A DNA stretch of 64,000 nucleotides from the NCBI GenBank assembly GCA_000759755.1, contig BBMW01000015.1, positions 186,001 to 250,000 on the forward strand. The letters are read 5' to 3'. Position 1 is the stretch's first letter. The number at the start of each line of letters is the position of its first letter. Below are positions 23,075 through 32,970 of the stretch, piece after piece. This DNA is from Citrobacter werkmanii NBRC 105721 (GTDB lineage Bacteria > Pseudomonadota > Gammaproteobacteria > Enterobacterales > Enterobacteriaceae). The notes under the pieces were generated by a model that saw only the letters and a list, made by a program, of their open reading frames with translations, made no database searches and was not told the DNA's origin. Position numbers and translations under genes: made by a program.

Positions 23075-23630
23075 TCTGTACCTCCTTCGCCTGAATCGTC
23101 TTATTTTCCTCAAAGACTCTTATTCTGAAGCCCCTGGTCAGCGCCGCATAATCATGGCCTGCAATCCCTGGCCATACGGCGAGCGCCGACAGAATCTCTT
23201 CCCCTGTGTTGATCAACCGGTGTGCGGTAAAACCGGGGATGATGTGGACGGATCCGGCGAATACCTTTTCCAGCCTCGCCTCACCCTGTTCAGTTTGCAA
23301 CAGCAGCAACCCCGTGCCACGCAGACCAAAATAGACCTCACCCTGTTCGCGACGCGCATGGAAATGCCCACGGGTCATAAAATACTCGCGGCCGATCCGG
23401 CCAGGATAAAGATGGGTAACACCGGTGTAAAGTTCGCCTTCTGCGGGGGACGTATGCAACATCTCAACGTCATATACGACCTGCTCGCCTGACAGTTGCT
23501 GGCGGGCATTTTCATCGGCAAAAACGTCAGTAAGATCCTGAATGCGAGTGGATTTACGCAATAACGGGCCATCGGCTAATGCGCCGCTTGCCCACGCCAC
23601 CTGCGGTGGCTGGATAAAAGAAAGGTTCAT
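23067..23630 (-). CDS. cupin-type glucose-6-phosphate isomerase (archaeal PGI family)
   Basis: 187 residues, close to the length of Pyrococcus cupin PGI (189). The metal ligands align almost number for number with the archaeal enzyme: His89 and His91 in TRGHFHARREQ, Glu98 in GEVYFGL, and His137 in GFTAHRLIN (archaeal 88, 90, 97, 136). The RGTGLLLLQ turn also fits. Predicted to isomerise a hexose-6-phosphate in the cytoplasm. First gene of a two-gene minus-strand operon convergent with the PTS operon; a GATTAATCGATTAACC operator lies 43 bases upstream. Why a bacterium with a normal pgi would keep it suggests a different sugar phosphate; that is inference. Confidence 0.9.
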   Translation of the reverse strand: MNLSFIQPPQVAWASGALADGPLLRKSTRIQDLTDVFADENARQQLSGEQVVYDVEMLHTSPAEGELYTGVTHLYPGRIGREYFMTRGHFHARREQGEVYFGLRGTGLLLLQTEQGEARLEKVFAGSVHIIPGFTAHRLINTGEEILSALAVWPGIAGHDYAALTRGFRIRVFEENKTIQAKEVQNG

Positions 23631-23672
23631 ATGTGTCTCCGGCCCGAGGAGAACAACGGGATAAGATTAGCA

Positions 23673-23688
23673 GATTAATCGATTAACC
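23673..23688. promoter_or_regulatory. operator 4 of the LacI-type regulator (cupin operon)
   Basis: GATTAATCGATTAACC is the exact reverse complement of operator 3 at 17827-17842. It lies in the 97-base gap between the cupin operon and the end of rihC, so it ties the cupin pair to the same repressor. Confidence 0.78.
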
Positions 23689-23727
23689 TGCTAATTCTGT
23701 CTGCATATTGCGGGCCGGATCACAGCC

Positions 23728-24642
23728 TCAAGGTGCCAGCGCCAGCACCTCTGCCACCCACTGCTGGAACCCCTCAACGTCAAGATCCAGTGCAACCTGG
23801 GCATTTGCCGGATGCCCCAAACGCCCTTCAATATCCACCACCGTAGTACCCGAGGTATATTCCCCCTGAGTTTCCACCGCCACGAAGCACGGCTGCAGGG
23901 TAAACAGTTCCGGGCGCACCAGCCAGGCAATCGCGCACAGGTCGTGCATCCGCAGTCCTGTATTCATACTACCGCTGCGGTAATGGCTAAATAGCGCGTG
24001 CAGCATTTTTCCCGTCTGGTTAAGCTGCGGCAAGGTCGCCAGATAGTCCGGGGCGAGCATGGCCTGATTAGTGACATCCAGCCCACACATCACAATCTCC
24101 AGCCCGCTGTGGAAAACTTTCGCGGCGGCCTCAGGATCGATAGCAATATTAAACTCGGCGTTTGGCGTGAAGTTCCCGCGCCCGGCAGAACCGCCCATAA
24201 TCACCAAACGGTGAATATTGAATACGCATTCAGGGTAATGAGTCAGCAGTAGCGCGATGTTGGTCAGCGGGCCAATCGCCACCAACGTCACGGGCTGCGG
24301 GGCATGCATCAGCGCGTCACGAATAGCCTGGAAGGCGGGTTTTGCCATCGCCTGGCGGTCATGTTCAACAAATTCATACCCTTCCATACCGGACTCGCCG
24401 TGCACGGAAGCGGCATCTCGCAGCGGCCGTACCAGTGGCATTGATGCCCCTTGCGCCAGCGGAATATCCGCATTCCAGAAATGCAGCAACTGCAACGCAT
24501 TACGGGTAGTTTTTTCCACCGAAACGTTGCCTGCTACCGTGGTCATCAGTTGCAGATCCAGCTCAGGGGCAAACAGCGCGGCGGCAATAGCGGCGGCATC
24601 ATCAATGCCGGGATCGGTATCAAGAATGATCGGTAAGCGCAT
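23728..24642 (-). CDS. rihC: RihC, ribonucleoside hydrolase
   Basis: 304 residues from [19 protein letters not shown], the E. coli length; an upstream ATG at 24681 lies in the terminator stem and is rejected. Inosine-uridine nucleoside hydrolase family: splits purine and pyrimidine ribonucleosides to base and ribose. The calcium-binding aspartate cluster DTDPGIDDA is at residues 8-16, with [13 protein letters not shown] near 160-172 and the catalytic His region MHDLCAIAW near 232. It follows ispH, separated by a terminator hairpin that overlaps its upstream region. Confidence 0.96.
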   Translation of the reverse strand: MRLPIILDTDPGIDDAAAIAAALFAPELDLQLMTTVAGNVSVEKTTRNALQLLHFWNADIPLAQGASMPLVRPLRDAASVHGESGMEGYEFVEHDRQAMAKPAFQAIRDALMHAPQPVTLVAIGPLTNIALLLTHYPECVFNIHRLVIMGGSAGRGNFTPNAEFNIAIDPEAAAKVFHSGLEIVMCGLDVTNQAMLAPDYLATLPQLNQTGKMLHALFSHYRSGSMNTGLRMHDLCAIAWLVRPELFTLQPCFVAVETQGEYTSGTTVVDIEGRLGHPANAQVALDLDVEGFQQWVAEVLALAP

Positions 24643-24652
24643 GGTTTCTCCA

Positions 24653-24681
24653 TAAAAAATGCCAGACGTTAAGTCTGGCAT
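24653..24681 (-). terminator. intrinsic terminator after ispH
   Basis: ATGCCAGAC and GTCTGGCAT form a nine-base stem with a five-base loop (24659-24667 with 24673-24681); on the minus strand a TTTTTTA run follows. It lies 27 bases after the ispH stop and just ahead of the rihC ribosome-binding site, so rihC would depend on read-through or its own promoter. Confidence 0.88.
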
Positions 24682-24707
24682 CTTCTCATAATCGTATCGT
24701 GAAAGAC

Positions 24708-25658
24708 TTACTCTACTTCACGAACATCCACACGCAGCTCTTTAGGCACTTCGAAAACAATATTTTCTTCACGGCCTTCCAGGGGGATAGCTTCCCCACC
24801 GCCAAGCTCCTGCAGGCGAGCGATCACGTTTTGCACGAGGATATCCGGTGCCGAGGCTCCGGCCGTCACGCCCACACACTTCGCCTCTTTTACCCACGCT
24901 TCCTGGATATCGGTCGCATCGTCGATCAGATACGCCGCTTTCCCCATGCGCTGGGCTAGTTCAGCCAGACGGTTGGAGTTAGAGGAGTTTTTCGAGCCGA
25001 CCACCAGCACCACATCAGCCTGTTCCGCCAGCGCGCGAACCGCTTCCTGACGGTTGGTGGTGGCATAACAGATATCGTCTTTGCGTGGCCCGACAATTTT
25101 CGGGAAGCGTTGACGCAGCGCGTCAATAACGTCAGAGGTGTCGTCAACGGAGAGCGTGGTCTGCGTCATGAAGGATAATTTTCCTTCATTTTTCACATTC
25201 AGTTTCAGTACATCTTCCGGTGATTCAACCAGATACATTCCCCCTTGCGGGTTGCTGTACTGCCCCATCGTGCCTTCGACTTCCGGGTGCCCGGCGTGTC
25301 CAATCAGAATTGACTCTTCACCGCGACGGCTGGCGCGCGCCACTTCCATATGCACTTTGGTGACTAACGGACAAGTGGCATCGAAAACCGTGAGGTCACG
25401 GCCTTTGGCTTCGTTACGCACAGCCTGAGAGACGCCATGAGCGGAGAAAATTAGGATCGCGCCGTCCGGCACTTCACTGATTTGTTCAATGAAAATAGCG
25501 CCGCGCTCGCGCAGGCTATCCACCACATAGCGGTTATGCACCACCTCATGACGGACATAAATTGGCGCGCCATAAATAGCCAACGCGTTTTCTACAATGC
25601 TGATAGCGCGGTCTACGCCAGCGCAAAAACCGCGCGGGTTAGCCAACAGGATCTGCAT
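24708..25658 (-). CDS. ispH: IspH, 4-hydroxy-3-methylbut-2-enyl diphosphate reductase
   Basis: 316 residues from [18 protein letters not shown], the E. coli length; the longer frame reading back into fkpB is rejected. Last step of the MEP isoprenoid pathway, producing IPP and DMAPP with a [4Fe-4S] cluster. The three cluster cysteines are present: Cys12 in PRGFCAGV, the cysteine of FDATCPLV near 96 and that of DDICYATTN near 197. The acid-base glutamate is in the [10 protein letters not shown] segment. It starts one base after the fkpB stop, within the ileS-lspA-fkpB-ispH operon. Essential in E. coli. Confidence 0.98.
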   Translation of the reverse strand: MQILLANPRGFCAGVDRAISIVENALAIYGAPIYVRHEVVHNRYVVDSLRERGAIFIEQISEVPDGAILIFSAHGVSQAVRNEAKGRDLTVFDATCPLVTKVHMEVARASRRGEESILIGHAGHPEVEGTMGQYSNPQGGMYLVESPEDVLKLNVKNEGKLSFMTQTTLSVDDTSDVIDALRQRFPKIVGPRKDDICYATTNRQEAVRALAEQADVVLVVGSKNSSNSNRLAELAQRMGKAAYLIDDATDIQEAWVKEAKCVGVTAGASAPDILVQNVIARLQELGGGEAIPLEGREENIVFEVPKELRVDVREVE

Positions 25659-25659
25659 T

Positions 25660-26109
25660 TTACGCCTCCAGTGCCGGTTCGACTTCCAGCACTTCAATAT
25701 CAAAATGAACGGTATGCCCTGCCAGCGGATGGTTGAAATCAACCGTGATCGAGTCACCGTTGATTTCACGAATCACACCTGGCATCTCACTGCCGTCCAT
25801 TGCGGTAAAGAGCATGATAGCGCCAATTTCTGGCTCGCCCGCGTCCATAAAATCCCGACGCGAGAAATACTGAATTAAGTCCGGGCTTGACACGCCAAAG
25901 GCGGCATCCGGCTCCAGAGCAAAAGTGGTTTTATCACCCTCTTTTAGGCCCAGCAGGTGTTGTTCCAGTCCTTCAGACAGAGAACCATCGCCCAGGCGAA
26001 ACAGCGCAGGCTTGCCGTTATTGCGGGTTGACTCTGCGGTGGAGCCATCGTCGAGCTTAAGGGTGAAGTGCACCAGCACCGCACTGTTACTCTGTACTGA
26101 TTTAGACAT
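25660..26109 (-). CDS. fkpB: FkpB (SlpA), FKBP-type peptidyl-prolyl isomerase
   Basis: 149 residues, identical length to E. coli FkpB. SlyD/SlpA-type FKBP: an FKBP fold (about 1-70 and 130-149) with an inserted chaperone flap (about 71-125, including [20 protein letters not shown]). Catalyses prolyl cis-trans isomerisation and assists folding in the cytoplasm. It lacks the histidine-rich metal-binding tail of SlyD. It is separated from lspA by a 117-base gap holding a BIME and overlaps nothing. Confidence 0.96.
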   Translation of the reverse strand: MSKSVQSNSAVLVHFTLKLDDGSTAESTRNNGKPALFRLGDGSLSEGLEQHLLGLKEGDKTTFALEPDAAFGVSSPDLIQYFSRRDFMDAGEPEIGAIMLFTAMDGSEMPGVIREINGDSITVDFNHPLAGHTVHFDIEVLEVEPALEA

Positions 26110-26138
26110 GCAGGTTGCTCTTTAAAATTGCTGCCGCC

Positions 26139-26220
26139 TGTTTGCCCGGTGGCGCTACGCTTACCGGGCAAACAAGGTTCGCGATAGATTGTAAGCCGGA
26201 TTAGCATAGCGCCATCCGGC
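26139..26220. repeat. BIME between lspA and fkpB
   Basis: Two REP-like units in opposite orientation: TTTGCCCGGTGGCGCTACGCTTACCGGGCAAAC, then a linker, then GTAAGCCGGATTAGCATAGCGCCATCCGGC. It interrupts an otherwise tightly packed essential operon. Confidence 0.83.
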
Positions 26221-26226
26221 ATTTTT

Positions 26227-26724
26227 TTATGCGGCTTTTTTCTCTTTCGACGGTAAGAAGCCTTCGAGAACAATCAATGCCGCGCCGATACAGATTGCCG
26301 TATCAGCCAGGTTGAATGTCGCGAAATGCCAGTCACCGACGTAAAAGTCAATCATATCAACCACGAAGCCATGCCACAGGCGATCGAACAGATTGCCCAG
26401 CGCACCGCCAATGATTAACGCATACGCGATGTTGTTCAGCTTCTGCGTCGCCTTCGAGCGATACATCATCACCATCAGGATGACGCAGATACCAATAGCG
26501 ATACCGGCAAAAAACCAACGTTGCCAGCCGCCGCTGTCGGCTAAGAAGCTAAACGCCGCGCCATAGTTTCGCGCGTAGTGCAGATTAAGCGACGGGAACA
26601 GCGATACCGTATCCCCCAGAGCAAAGTTCTGGAGGATCAGGTACTTGCTGCCTAAATCGATAATCAGCACGACTACCACCAGCCATAGCCAGCGTAGTCC
26701 TGTTGAACAAAGAGGCTTACTCAT
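26227..26724 (-). CDS. lspA: LspA, lipoprotein signal peptidase (signal peptidase II)
   Basis: 165 residues, four membrane helices. Cleaves the signal peptide from diacylglyceryl-modified prolipoproteins in the inner membrane. The conserved catalytic aspartate regions are visible: [23 protein letters not shown] near residues 110-132 and [12 protein letters not shown] near 139-150, containing the two active-site aspartates. Its ATG overlaps the ileS stop by one base (TGATG arrangement), implying translational coupling. Essential. Confidence 0.97.
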   Translation of the reverse strand: MSKPLCSTGLRWLWLVVVVLIIDLGSKYLILQNFALGDTVSLFPSLNLHYARNYGAAFSFLADSGGWQRWFFAGIAIGICVILMVMMYRSKATQKLNNIAYALIIGGALGNLFDRLWHGFVVDMIDFYVGDWHFATFNLADTAICIGAALIVLEGFLPSKEKKAA

Positions 26725-29540
26725 CAGGCAAACTTACGTTGTTCGCCATCACCGGCGATGTTGCTGACACAGCGTCCGCAGATATCTGCATGTTCCGCCA
26801 CCTGGCCGACGTCGGTAGTGTAATGCCAGCAACGCGGGCACTTCTCACCTTCGGCTTTGCTCAGTACGATTTTCAGACCTTTGAGCAATTCGCTCTGCTG
26901 AGCATCAGCTGGCGCCGCGGCATAGTCCGCAACGCTCGCGCCGGAGGTCAGCAGCACAAAGCGCAACTCTTCGCCGAGTGCGGTCAGTTTCGCCGCCAGT
27001 TCGGGTTCAGCGTACAGGGTGACTGCCGCTTCCAGAGAACCGCCGACTTTCTTATCCGCACGCGCTTGCTCGATAACCTTGTTCACTTCGCCGCGTACTT
27101 TCAGCAGCTCGTCCCAGAAGGTATCGTTCATCGCCTCGGTTTCGCCTAAGCCAAACAGGCCTTCGTACCATTCACCGGTAAAGACGTATTTTTCACGATC
27201 GCCCGGCAGGTAGCCCCAGATTTCATCAGCGGTGAAGGACATGATCGGCGCCATCCAGCGAACCAGCGCTTCTGCAATGTGGAACAGCGCAGTCTGGCAG
27301 CTACGACGCGCCCGGCTTTCCGCTTTCGCGGTGTACTGGCGGTCTTTGATGATGTCGAGATAGAACGAACCCATTTCGACGGAGCAGAAACGCATCAGGC
27401 GCTGTACCACTTCGTGGAAGTCATAGGCTTCGTAAGCTTTCAGGATCTCTTCCTGGGCCGCTTGCGCACAACCTACCGCCCACCTGTCCAGCACCACCAT
27501 CTCTTCCGGTTTCACCATGTCTTTTACTGGATCGAACCCGTTCAGGTTCGCCAGCAGGAAGCGCGCGGTGTTACGGATACGACGATAGCTGTCGGCTGCA
27601 CGTTTCAGGATTTCGTCAGAAACCGCCATTTCACCGGTGTAATCGGTAGACGCGACCCACAGACGCAGAATATCCGCGCCGAGTTTGTTCATCACGTCCT
27701 GCGGAGAAACGGTGTTACCGATAGACTTGGACATCTTACGGCCCTGACCATCCACGGTGAAACCGTGAGTCAGTACCTGGCGATAAGGTGCTTTACCTTT
27801 CATGGCGGTGGAGATCATCAGAGAAGACATGAACCAGCCGCGGTGTTGGTCAGAGCCTTCCAGATACATATCCGCTGCGTGGCCAGCAAATTCAGGACGC
27901 ACGTCCACAACGGATGAGTGGGTGGAACCAGAGTCAAACCATACGTCCAGCGTATCCGGGACTTTGACATACTGGTCTGCTTCATCGCCGAGGATATCTT
28001 TCGGATCGAGATCCCACCACGCCTGGATACCGTCAATTTCAACGCGTTTAGCCACTTCTTCCATCAGTTCGATAGCGCGCGGATGCAGCTCTTCGGTGTC
28101 TTTGTGAACGAACAGAGACATCGGCACACCCCACGTACGTTGACGGGAGATACACCAGTCAGGACGATTGGCAACCATGGATTCAATACGTGCCTGGCCC
28201 CAGTCAGGGATCCACTGCACGCCTTTGATCTCTTTCAGAGACTGCGCGCGCAAGCCTTTCTGATCCATGCTGACGAACCACTGCGGGGTCGCACGGAAGA
28301 TGATCGGCGTTTTATGGCGCCAGCAGCACGGATAGCTATGCTGCATCTTCTCGACATGCAGCAACGCGCCTTTTTCGCTCAGCAGAGCGACAACAATATC
28401 GTTGGCTTTAAAGACGTTTACGCCGTCCAGGGTCGGGTAGGTGCCCGCCAGATAAGCGCCATCCGGACCAACCGGGTTCGCCACTTCCAGACCATATTTT
28501 TGACCGATGACATAGTCGTCCGGGCCGTGGCCAGGCGCGGTATGTACCGCCCCGGTACCCGCATCCAGCGTGACGTGATCGCCCAGAATCGCTGGCACGT
28601 CAAAACCCATAAACGGGTGGGTAAAGCGCAACAGTTCCAGCTCTGCGCCTTTAACGGTACCCAGAATGGTGTAGTCAGCCGCGCCAATACGCTGCATGAC
28701 GCTTTCAACCAGATCTTTCGCCAGAATCACGGCCTGGCCATCGATCTGCACCAGCGCATAGTCAAAATCAGGCGCCAGGGAGATCGCGCGGTTCGCCGGC
28801 AACGTCCACGGGGTGGTGGTCCAGATAACCAGCGAGATCGGGCCGTTAACGTCAGAAACGGCAAATTTCGCTTTCACCGCGTCCTGATCGGCTGCGTGGA
28901 ACGCCACGTCGATGGACGGGGAGGTTTTGTCATAATACTCAACTTCCGCTTCCGCCAGCGCGGAACGGCAGTCAACGCACCAGTGCACCGGCTTCGCACC
29001 TTTGTGCAGGTGACCGTTGCCGATGATTTTACCCAGCGCGCGAATGATGTTGGCTTCAGTTTTGAAGTCCATTGTCAGGTACGGATGCGACCAGTCGCCC
29101 AGCACGCCAAGACGGATAAAGTCTTTACGCTGACCGTCAACCTGTGTAGCAGCGTATTCACGGCATTTAGCGCGGAACTCAGCGGCGGTGAACTTCTCGC
29201 CCGGTTTGCCATATTCCTGCTCTACTTTCAGCTCGATCGGCAGACCGTGGCAGTCCCAGCCCGGAACGTAAGGCGAGTCATAGCCCGTGAGTCCTTTGGA
29301 CTTCACGATAATGTCTTTCAGAATCTTGTTAACCGAGTGACCAATATGAATACTGCCATTCGCATAAGGAGGGCCATCATGCAGAATGAAGGTTTTTTTG
29401 CCTTTTTTGGCCGCACGAATGATGCCGTACAGGTCATCATCAGTCCAACGCGCCAGCATTCCCGGTTCGCGCTTGGCGAGATCGCCGCGCATCGGGAACC
29501 CTGTTTCCGGCAAATTCAGGGTTGATTTATAGTCACTCAT
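26724..29540 (-). CDS. ileS: IleS, isoleucyl-tRNA synthetase
   Basis: 938 residues, as in E. coli. Class I synthetase with CP1 editing domain. The HIGH motif appears in [17 protein letters not shown] (residues about 56-72), the KMSKS loop as [10 protein letters not shown] (about 600-610), and the C-terminal zinc-binding cysteines in CPRCWHY and CGRC (about 901-925). The [17 protein letters not shown] segment is typical of Ile/Val/Leu enzymes. It lies 37 bases after ribF and overlaps lspA by one base. The zinc-finger type suggests sensitivity to mupirocin, as in most bacterial enzymes. Confidence 0.98.
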   Translation of the reverse strand: MSDYKSTLNLPETGFPMRGDLAKREPGMLARWTDDDLYGIIRAAKKGKKTFILHDGPPYANGSIHIGHSVNKILKDIIVKSKGLTGYDSPYVPGWDCHGLPIELKVEQEYGKPGEKFTAAEFRAKCREYAATQVDGQRKDFIRLGVLGDWSHPYLTMDFKTEANIIRALGKIIGNGHLHKGAKPVHWCVDCRSALAEAEVEYYDKTSPSIDVAFHAADQDAVKAKFAVSDVNGPISLVIWTTTPWTLPANRAISLAPDFDYALVQIDGQAVILAKDLVESVMQRIGAADYTILGTVKGAELELLRFTHPFMGFDVPAILGDHVTLDAGTGAVHTAPGHGPDDYVIGQKYGLEVANPVGPDGAYLAGTYPTLDGVNVFKANDIVVALLSEKGALLHVEKMQHSYPCCWRHKTPIIFRATPQWFVSMDQKGLRAQSLKEIKGVQWIPDWGQARIESMVANRPDWCISRQRTWGVPMSLFVHKDTEELHPRAIELMEEVAKRVEIDGIQAWWDLDPKDILGDEADQYVKVPDTLDVWFDSGSTHSSVVDVRPEFAGHAADMYLEGSDQHRGWFMSSLMISTAMKGKAPYRQVLTHGFTVDGQGRKMSKSIGNTVSPQDVMNKLGADILRLWVASTDYTGEMAVSDEILKRAADSYRRIRNTARFLLANLNGFDPVKDMVKPEEMVVLDRWAVGCAQAAQEEILKAYEAYDFHEVVQRLMRFCSVEMGSFYLDIIKDRQYTAKAESRARRSCQTALFHIAEALVRWMAPIMSFTADEIWGYLPGDREKYVFTGEWYEGLFGLGETEAMNDTFWDELLKVRGEVNKVIEQARADKKVGGSLEAAVTLYAEPELAAKLTALGEELRFVLLTSGASVADYAAAPADAQQSELLKGLKIVLSKAEGEKCPRCWHYTTDVGQVAEHADICGRCVSNIAGDGEQRKFA

Positions 29541-29577
29541 CAGATTCTCGGTTCCGTATTTAAAACTCGTATAGGCA

Positions 29578-30516
29578 TTAAGCCGGTTTTGTTAGCCCAA
29601 AAAAATCGCGGGCAGTCAACTCATCACGCGCAATCTGCGCTTTTAGTTCATCCAGCGAGGCAAATCGCTGCTCGCTGCGAATTTTTTTACGCAGCACTAC
29701 ATCTATATGGCGACCGTAGAGGTCCATTACAACGTCCAGTAGATGCACTTCCAACTGCTGACGTACGCCGGCTACCGTCGGGCGGGTGCCGATATTGGCA
29801 ACGCCGGGAAAAGGTTTGTCACCCAGCCCCATCACTTCAACCGCATAAACCCCTTTCACCGGAGAAACCTGGCGACGAAGCGGTAAGTTTGCCGTCGGAA
29901 AACCAATGGTGCGTCCTAACTCGTCACCATGTACCACCCGTCCTGAGATGGTAAAAGGGTGCCCAAGCAGGCTTTCGGCCAACTGCAGGTTATCTTCAGC
30001 CAGCGCCTGACGTACCGCGGTGCTACTAATACGCACACCGCCTTCACAGAAGGTCTGGGTACTGGTGATATCAAAGCCATACTCAGCGCCCGCTTCCTGT
30101 AATAACAAGAAATCGCCCGCACGGCTAGCGCCAAAGCGGAAATCATCGCCCACGGCAAGGAATTGTACACCAAGGCGCTTAACCAGCAGATCGCTGATAA
30201 AATTCTGCGCCGTTAATGCCGCGAAGCGCCTGTCAAAACGCACGCACAGTACGTAATCTACGCCACACTCCGCCAGATAACGCAGTTTTTCTCGCAGGCG
30301 AGTAAGGCGCGCAGGCGACTTGTCCGTTGCAAACAGCTCTAATGGCTGTGGCTCGAAAATCATCACCATCACCGGCAAATTGCGTTTGCGCCCTTCTTCC
30401 CGTAAGCCCTGCAGCAACGCACGATGACCACGGTGCACGCCGTCGAAATTACCAATAGTCAGCACACACCCATGCGGGGCCTGACTGAGATTATGTATGC
30501 CTCGTATCAGCTTCAT
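29578..30516 (-). CDS. ribF: RibF, bifunctional riboflavin kinase/FMN adenylyltransferase
   Basis: 312 residues (E. coli 313). Makes FMN and FAD from riboflavin and ATP. The N-terminal FAD synthetase domain (about 1-180) shows the nucleotidyltransferase motif [17 protein letters not shown] near residues 19-35; the C-terminal flavokinase domain (about 185-312) shows [10 protein letters not shown] near 206-215 and GVYAVEV. First gene upstream of ileS. Its promoter must lie in the 328-base gap shared with rpsT. Confidence 0.97.
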   Translation of the reverse strand: MKLIRGIHNLSQAPHGCVLTIGNFDGVHRGHRALLQGLREEGRKRNLPVMVMIFEPQPLELFATDKSPARLTRLREKLRYLAECGVDYVLCVRFDRRFAALTAQNFISDLLVKRLGVQFLAVGDDFRFGASRAGDFLLLQEAGAEYGFDITSTQTFCEGGVRISSTAVRQALAEDNLQLAESLLGHPFTISGRVVHGDELGRTIGFPTANLPLRRQVSPVKGVYAVEVMGLGDKPFPGVANIGTRPTVAGVRQQLEVHLLDVVMDLYGRHIDVVLRKKIRSEQRFASLDELKAQIARDELTARDFFGLTKPA

Positions 30517-31108
<592 letters not shown>

Positions 31109-31132
31109 TCGCCTGCTTGTTGTCGCTTTGTG

Positions 31133-31159
31133 AAAAAACCCGCGCAAGCGGGTTTTTTT
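31133..31159 (+). terminator. intrinsic terminator of rpsT
   Basis: AAAAAACCCGC-GCAA-GCGGGTTTTTT: an eleven-base stem with a GCAA tetraloop and a T-run, 24 bases after the stop. Confidence 0.95.
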
Positions 31160-31557
31160 ATGTCTGTCGTTCAAGTCCACACTTTCTCCACAGCGGCCTG
31201 CTATCGCACCGTTCGTGCACTAGGCATGTTTAATCCCCTGTCCACCCACATCGCCATCAGGCAGATGAAAGTTATTTTCTTTCACTGTTTACTTTTTTTT
31301 ATTTCATTACTGTCGAAATTGTGACCACCATAGCAAATAGTATCATTGCTCAACAAAAAACGAATAAACGCAATCCTGATGTGAGATTTGATAATTGATC
31401 GCCACGCCGGGGTTAACTACTTTTCATAAAACGTCTTTATCCCTATTTTACCTAAAGGTTAATTTTCCCCGGACAATAAAAAATAACGACAACCCTACTG
31501 CTTAGAAAGTAAAAGCTGTTTTTCTGGGCGTATCGCACCAATATCGGAGTTATCATT
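31160..31557 (+). promoter_or_regulatory. upstream region of the GPH/GH31 operon
   Basis: About 400 AT-rich bases with no gene. Two weak CRP-like half-sites, TGTGA at 31320-31324 and 31380-31384, have poor right arms. No operator palindrome stands out and no regulator gene is adjacent, so control of the downstream operon is unknown. In E. coli K-12 other small genes occupy this place. Confidence 0.4.
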
Positions 31558-32931
31558 ATGAGTTCTGTTATTGAGGATACCCAGTCTTGCGGGTCAACAT
31601 CATTATCTTTACTACAGCGAATTAGCTACGGTTCTTTAGATGTAGCGGGAAATCTGCTGTACTGTTTCGGTTCAACATACATTCTATATTTCTACACAGA
31701 CGTTGCCGGTATCAGCCTCGCCGTAGCGGGTGTCATCCTGCTGTTGGCGCGTATTGTTGATGGCGTAGATGCTCCAATCTGGGGGATCATCATCGACAAG
31801 ACCCGTTCACGCTACGGTAAATGCCGTCCCTGGTTTTTATGGTTACCGCTGCCTTTTGCCGTATTCAGCGCGCTTTCATTTTGGTCTCCTGATATCAGTA
31901 TGACCGGAAAAGCCATATATGCAGCAATATCCTACATGATAGCCAGTATTTTATTTACCGGACTTAACACCCCGCTCAGTGCAATATTGCCCTTAATGAC
32001 CCTATCCCCCAAGGAACGGCTGGTCTTAAATTCCTGGAGAATGACCGGCGGGCAAATAGGGGTTTTATTAATGAACGCAACCGCCTTACCGTTAGTCGCT
32101 TTTTTAGGTAACGGTGATGACCATGCGGGTTTTATTTATACGGCAATTACATTTGCCATTATATCTTGCGCGCTAACGCTCTTTGCGTTTAAAAACATTC
32201 GTGAAATGGATGCGGATAAAATACAGCAAGAGCCAAGATTGCCGATGAAAAAAAGTTTCGCGGCTATGAAAGGCAACTGGCCATGGATCCTGATGGTGCT
32301 GGCTAATCTGATCTTCTGGGTAGCGCTTCAGCAGCGCTCAACGACCATTGTCTACTATCTGACCTACAACCTGGTTCGCAAAGATCTGGTCCCGCTAATC
32401 AACAGCCTGGCGACGATTCAGATCCTGTTTATCATCGCCATCCCTTTCTTTAGCAAATACCTCTCTAAAACCTGGATCTGGATCGGCGGTCTGCTGGTCG
32501 CTACGTTTGGCGGTGTGATGATGTGGCTGGCTGCGGATAACATTCCAATGCTGATTGCCGCCTGGGTTCTGGGCAATATCGGTAGCGGTATCGCCTGCTC
32601 AATGCCCTTCGCCATGCTCGGATTCGCCGTCGACTTTGGCGCATGGAAGACGGGTGTCAAAGCTACCGGCATTCTTATCGCCTTTGGCAGCACCTTCTGC
32701 ATCAAAATGGGCAGTGGTCTCGGTACCGCTTTTGCCGCCTGGATCATGAAAAGTTTTGGCTACGTCCCTAACCATGCGCAGAGCGCTACAGGCCTGGAAG
32801 GGATAACCTGGGCTTTTATCTGGGCGCCCGCCCTCCTCTTCACGCTCGCAGCAATCCCCCTGCTTTTCTTCCGTAAATATGAAGCCATGGAAGACGAGGT
32901 TCGCCGCGATCTGGAAACGATCAATCACTAA
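31558..32931 (+). CDS. GPH-family sugar:cation symporter (YicJ/MelB-like)
   Basis: 457 residues, twelve membrane helices, glycoside-pentoside-hexuronide:cation symporter family. Characteristic stretches are RISYGSLDVAGNLLYCFGSTYILYFYTDVAGIS near the N-terminus, RIVDGVDAPIWGIIIDKTRSRYGKCRPW (about 62-90) with the conserved Asp/Arg pair, and VALQQRSTTIVYYL in the middle. Closest in feel to YicJ, the partner of alpha-xylosidase YicI. It is followed 39 bases later by a GH31 glycosidase, so the pair most likely imports and hydrolyses an alpha-xyloside or alpha-glucoside such as isoprimeverose; this is inference from family pairing. Confidence 0.9.
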   Translation: MSSVIEDTQSCGSTSLSLLQRISYGSLDVAGNLLYCFGSTYILYFYTDVAGISLAVAGVILLLARIVDGVDAPIWGIIIDKTRSRYGKCRPWFLWLPLPFAVFSALSFWSPDISMTGKAIYAAISYMIASILFTGLNTPLSAILPLMTLSPKERLVLNSWRMTGGQIGVLLMNATALPLVAFLGNGDDHAGFIYTAITFAIISCALTLFAFKNIREMDADKIQQEPRLPMKKSFAAMKGNWPWILMVLANLIFWVALQQRSTTIVYYLTYNLVRKDLVPLINSLATIQILFIIAIPFFSKYLSKTWIWIGGLLVATFGGVMMWLAADNIPMLIAAWVLGNIGSGIACSMPFAMLGFAVDFGAWKTGVKATGILIAFGSTFCIKMGSGLGTAFAAWIMKSFGYVPNHAQSATGLEGITWAFIWAPALLFTLAAIPLLFFRKYEAMEDEVRRDLETINH

Positions 32932-32970
32932 CGTTCTTATCTTTACCAGCCAAATATGGGAGAAACCACC

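Noticed and set aside
16673-23690. The accessory sugar locus as a recent mobile island
   Set aside because: No integrase, tRNA end, direct repeat or transposase is visible, base composition looks like the flanks by eye, and REP units occur inside. Old gain here, or loss in E. coli, is equally likely; a synteny comparison would decide.
27918-29525. Long plus-strand open frame (535 codons) opposite ileS
   Set aside because: Low-complexity composition rich in Arg, His, Gln and Phe, with no domain. It mirrors ileS codon use.
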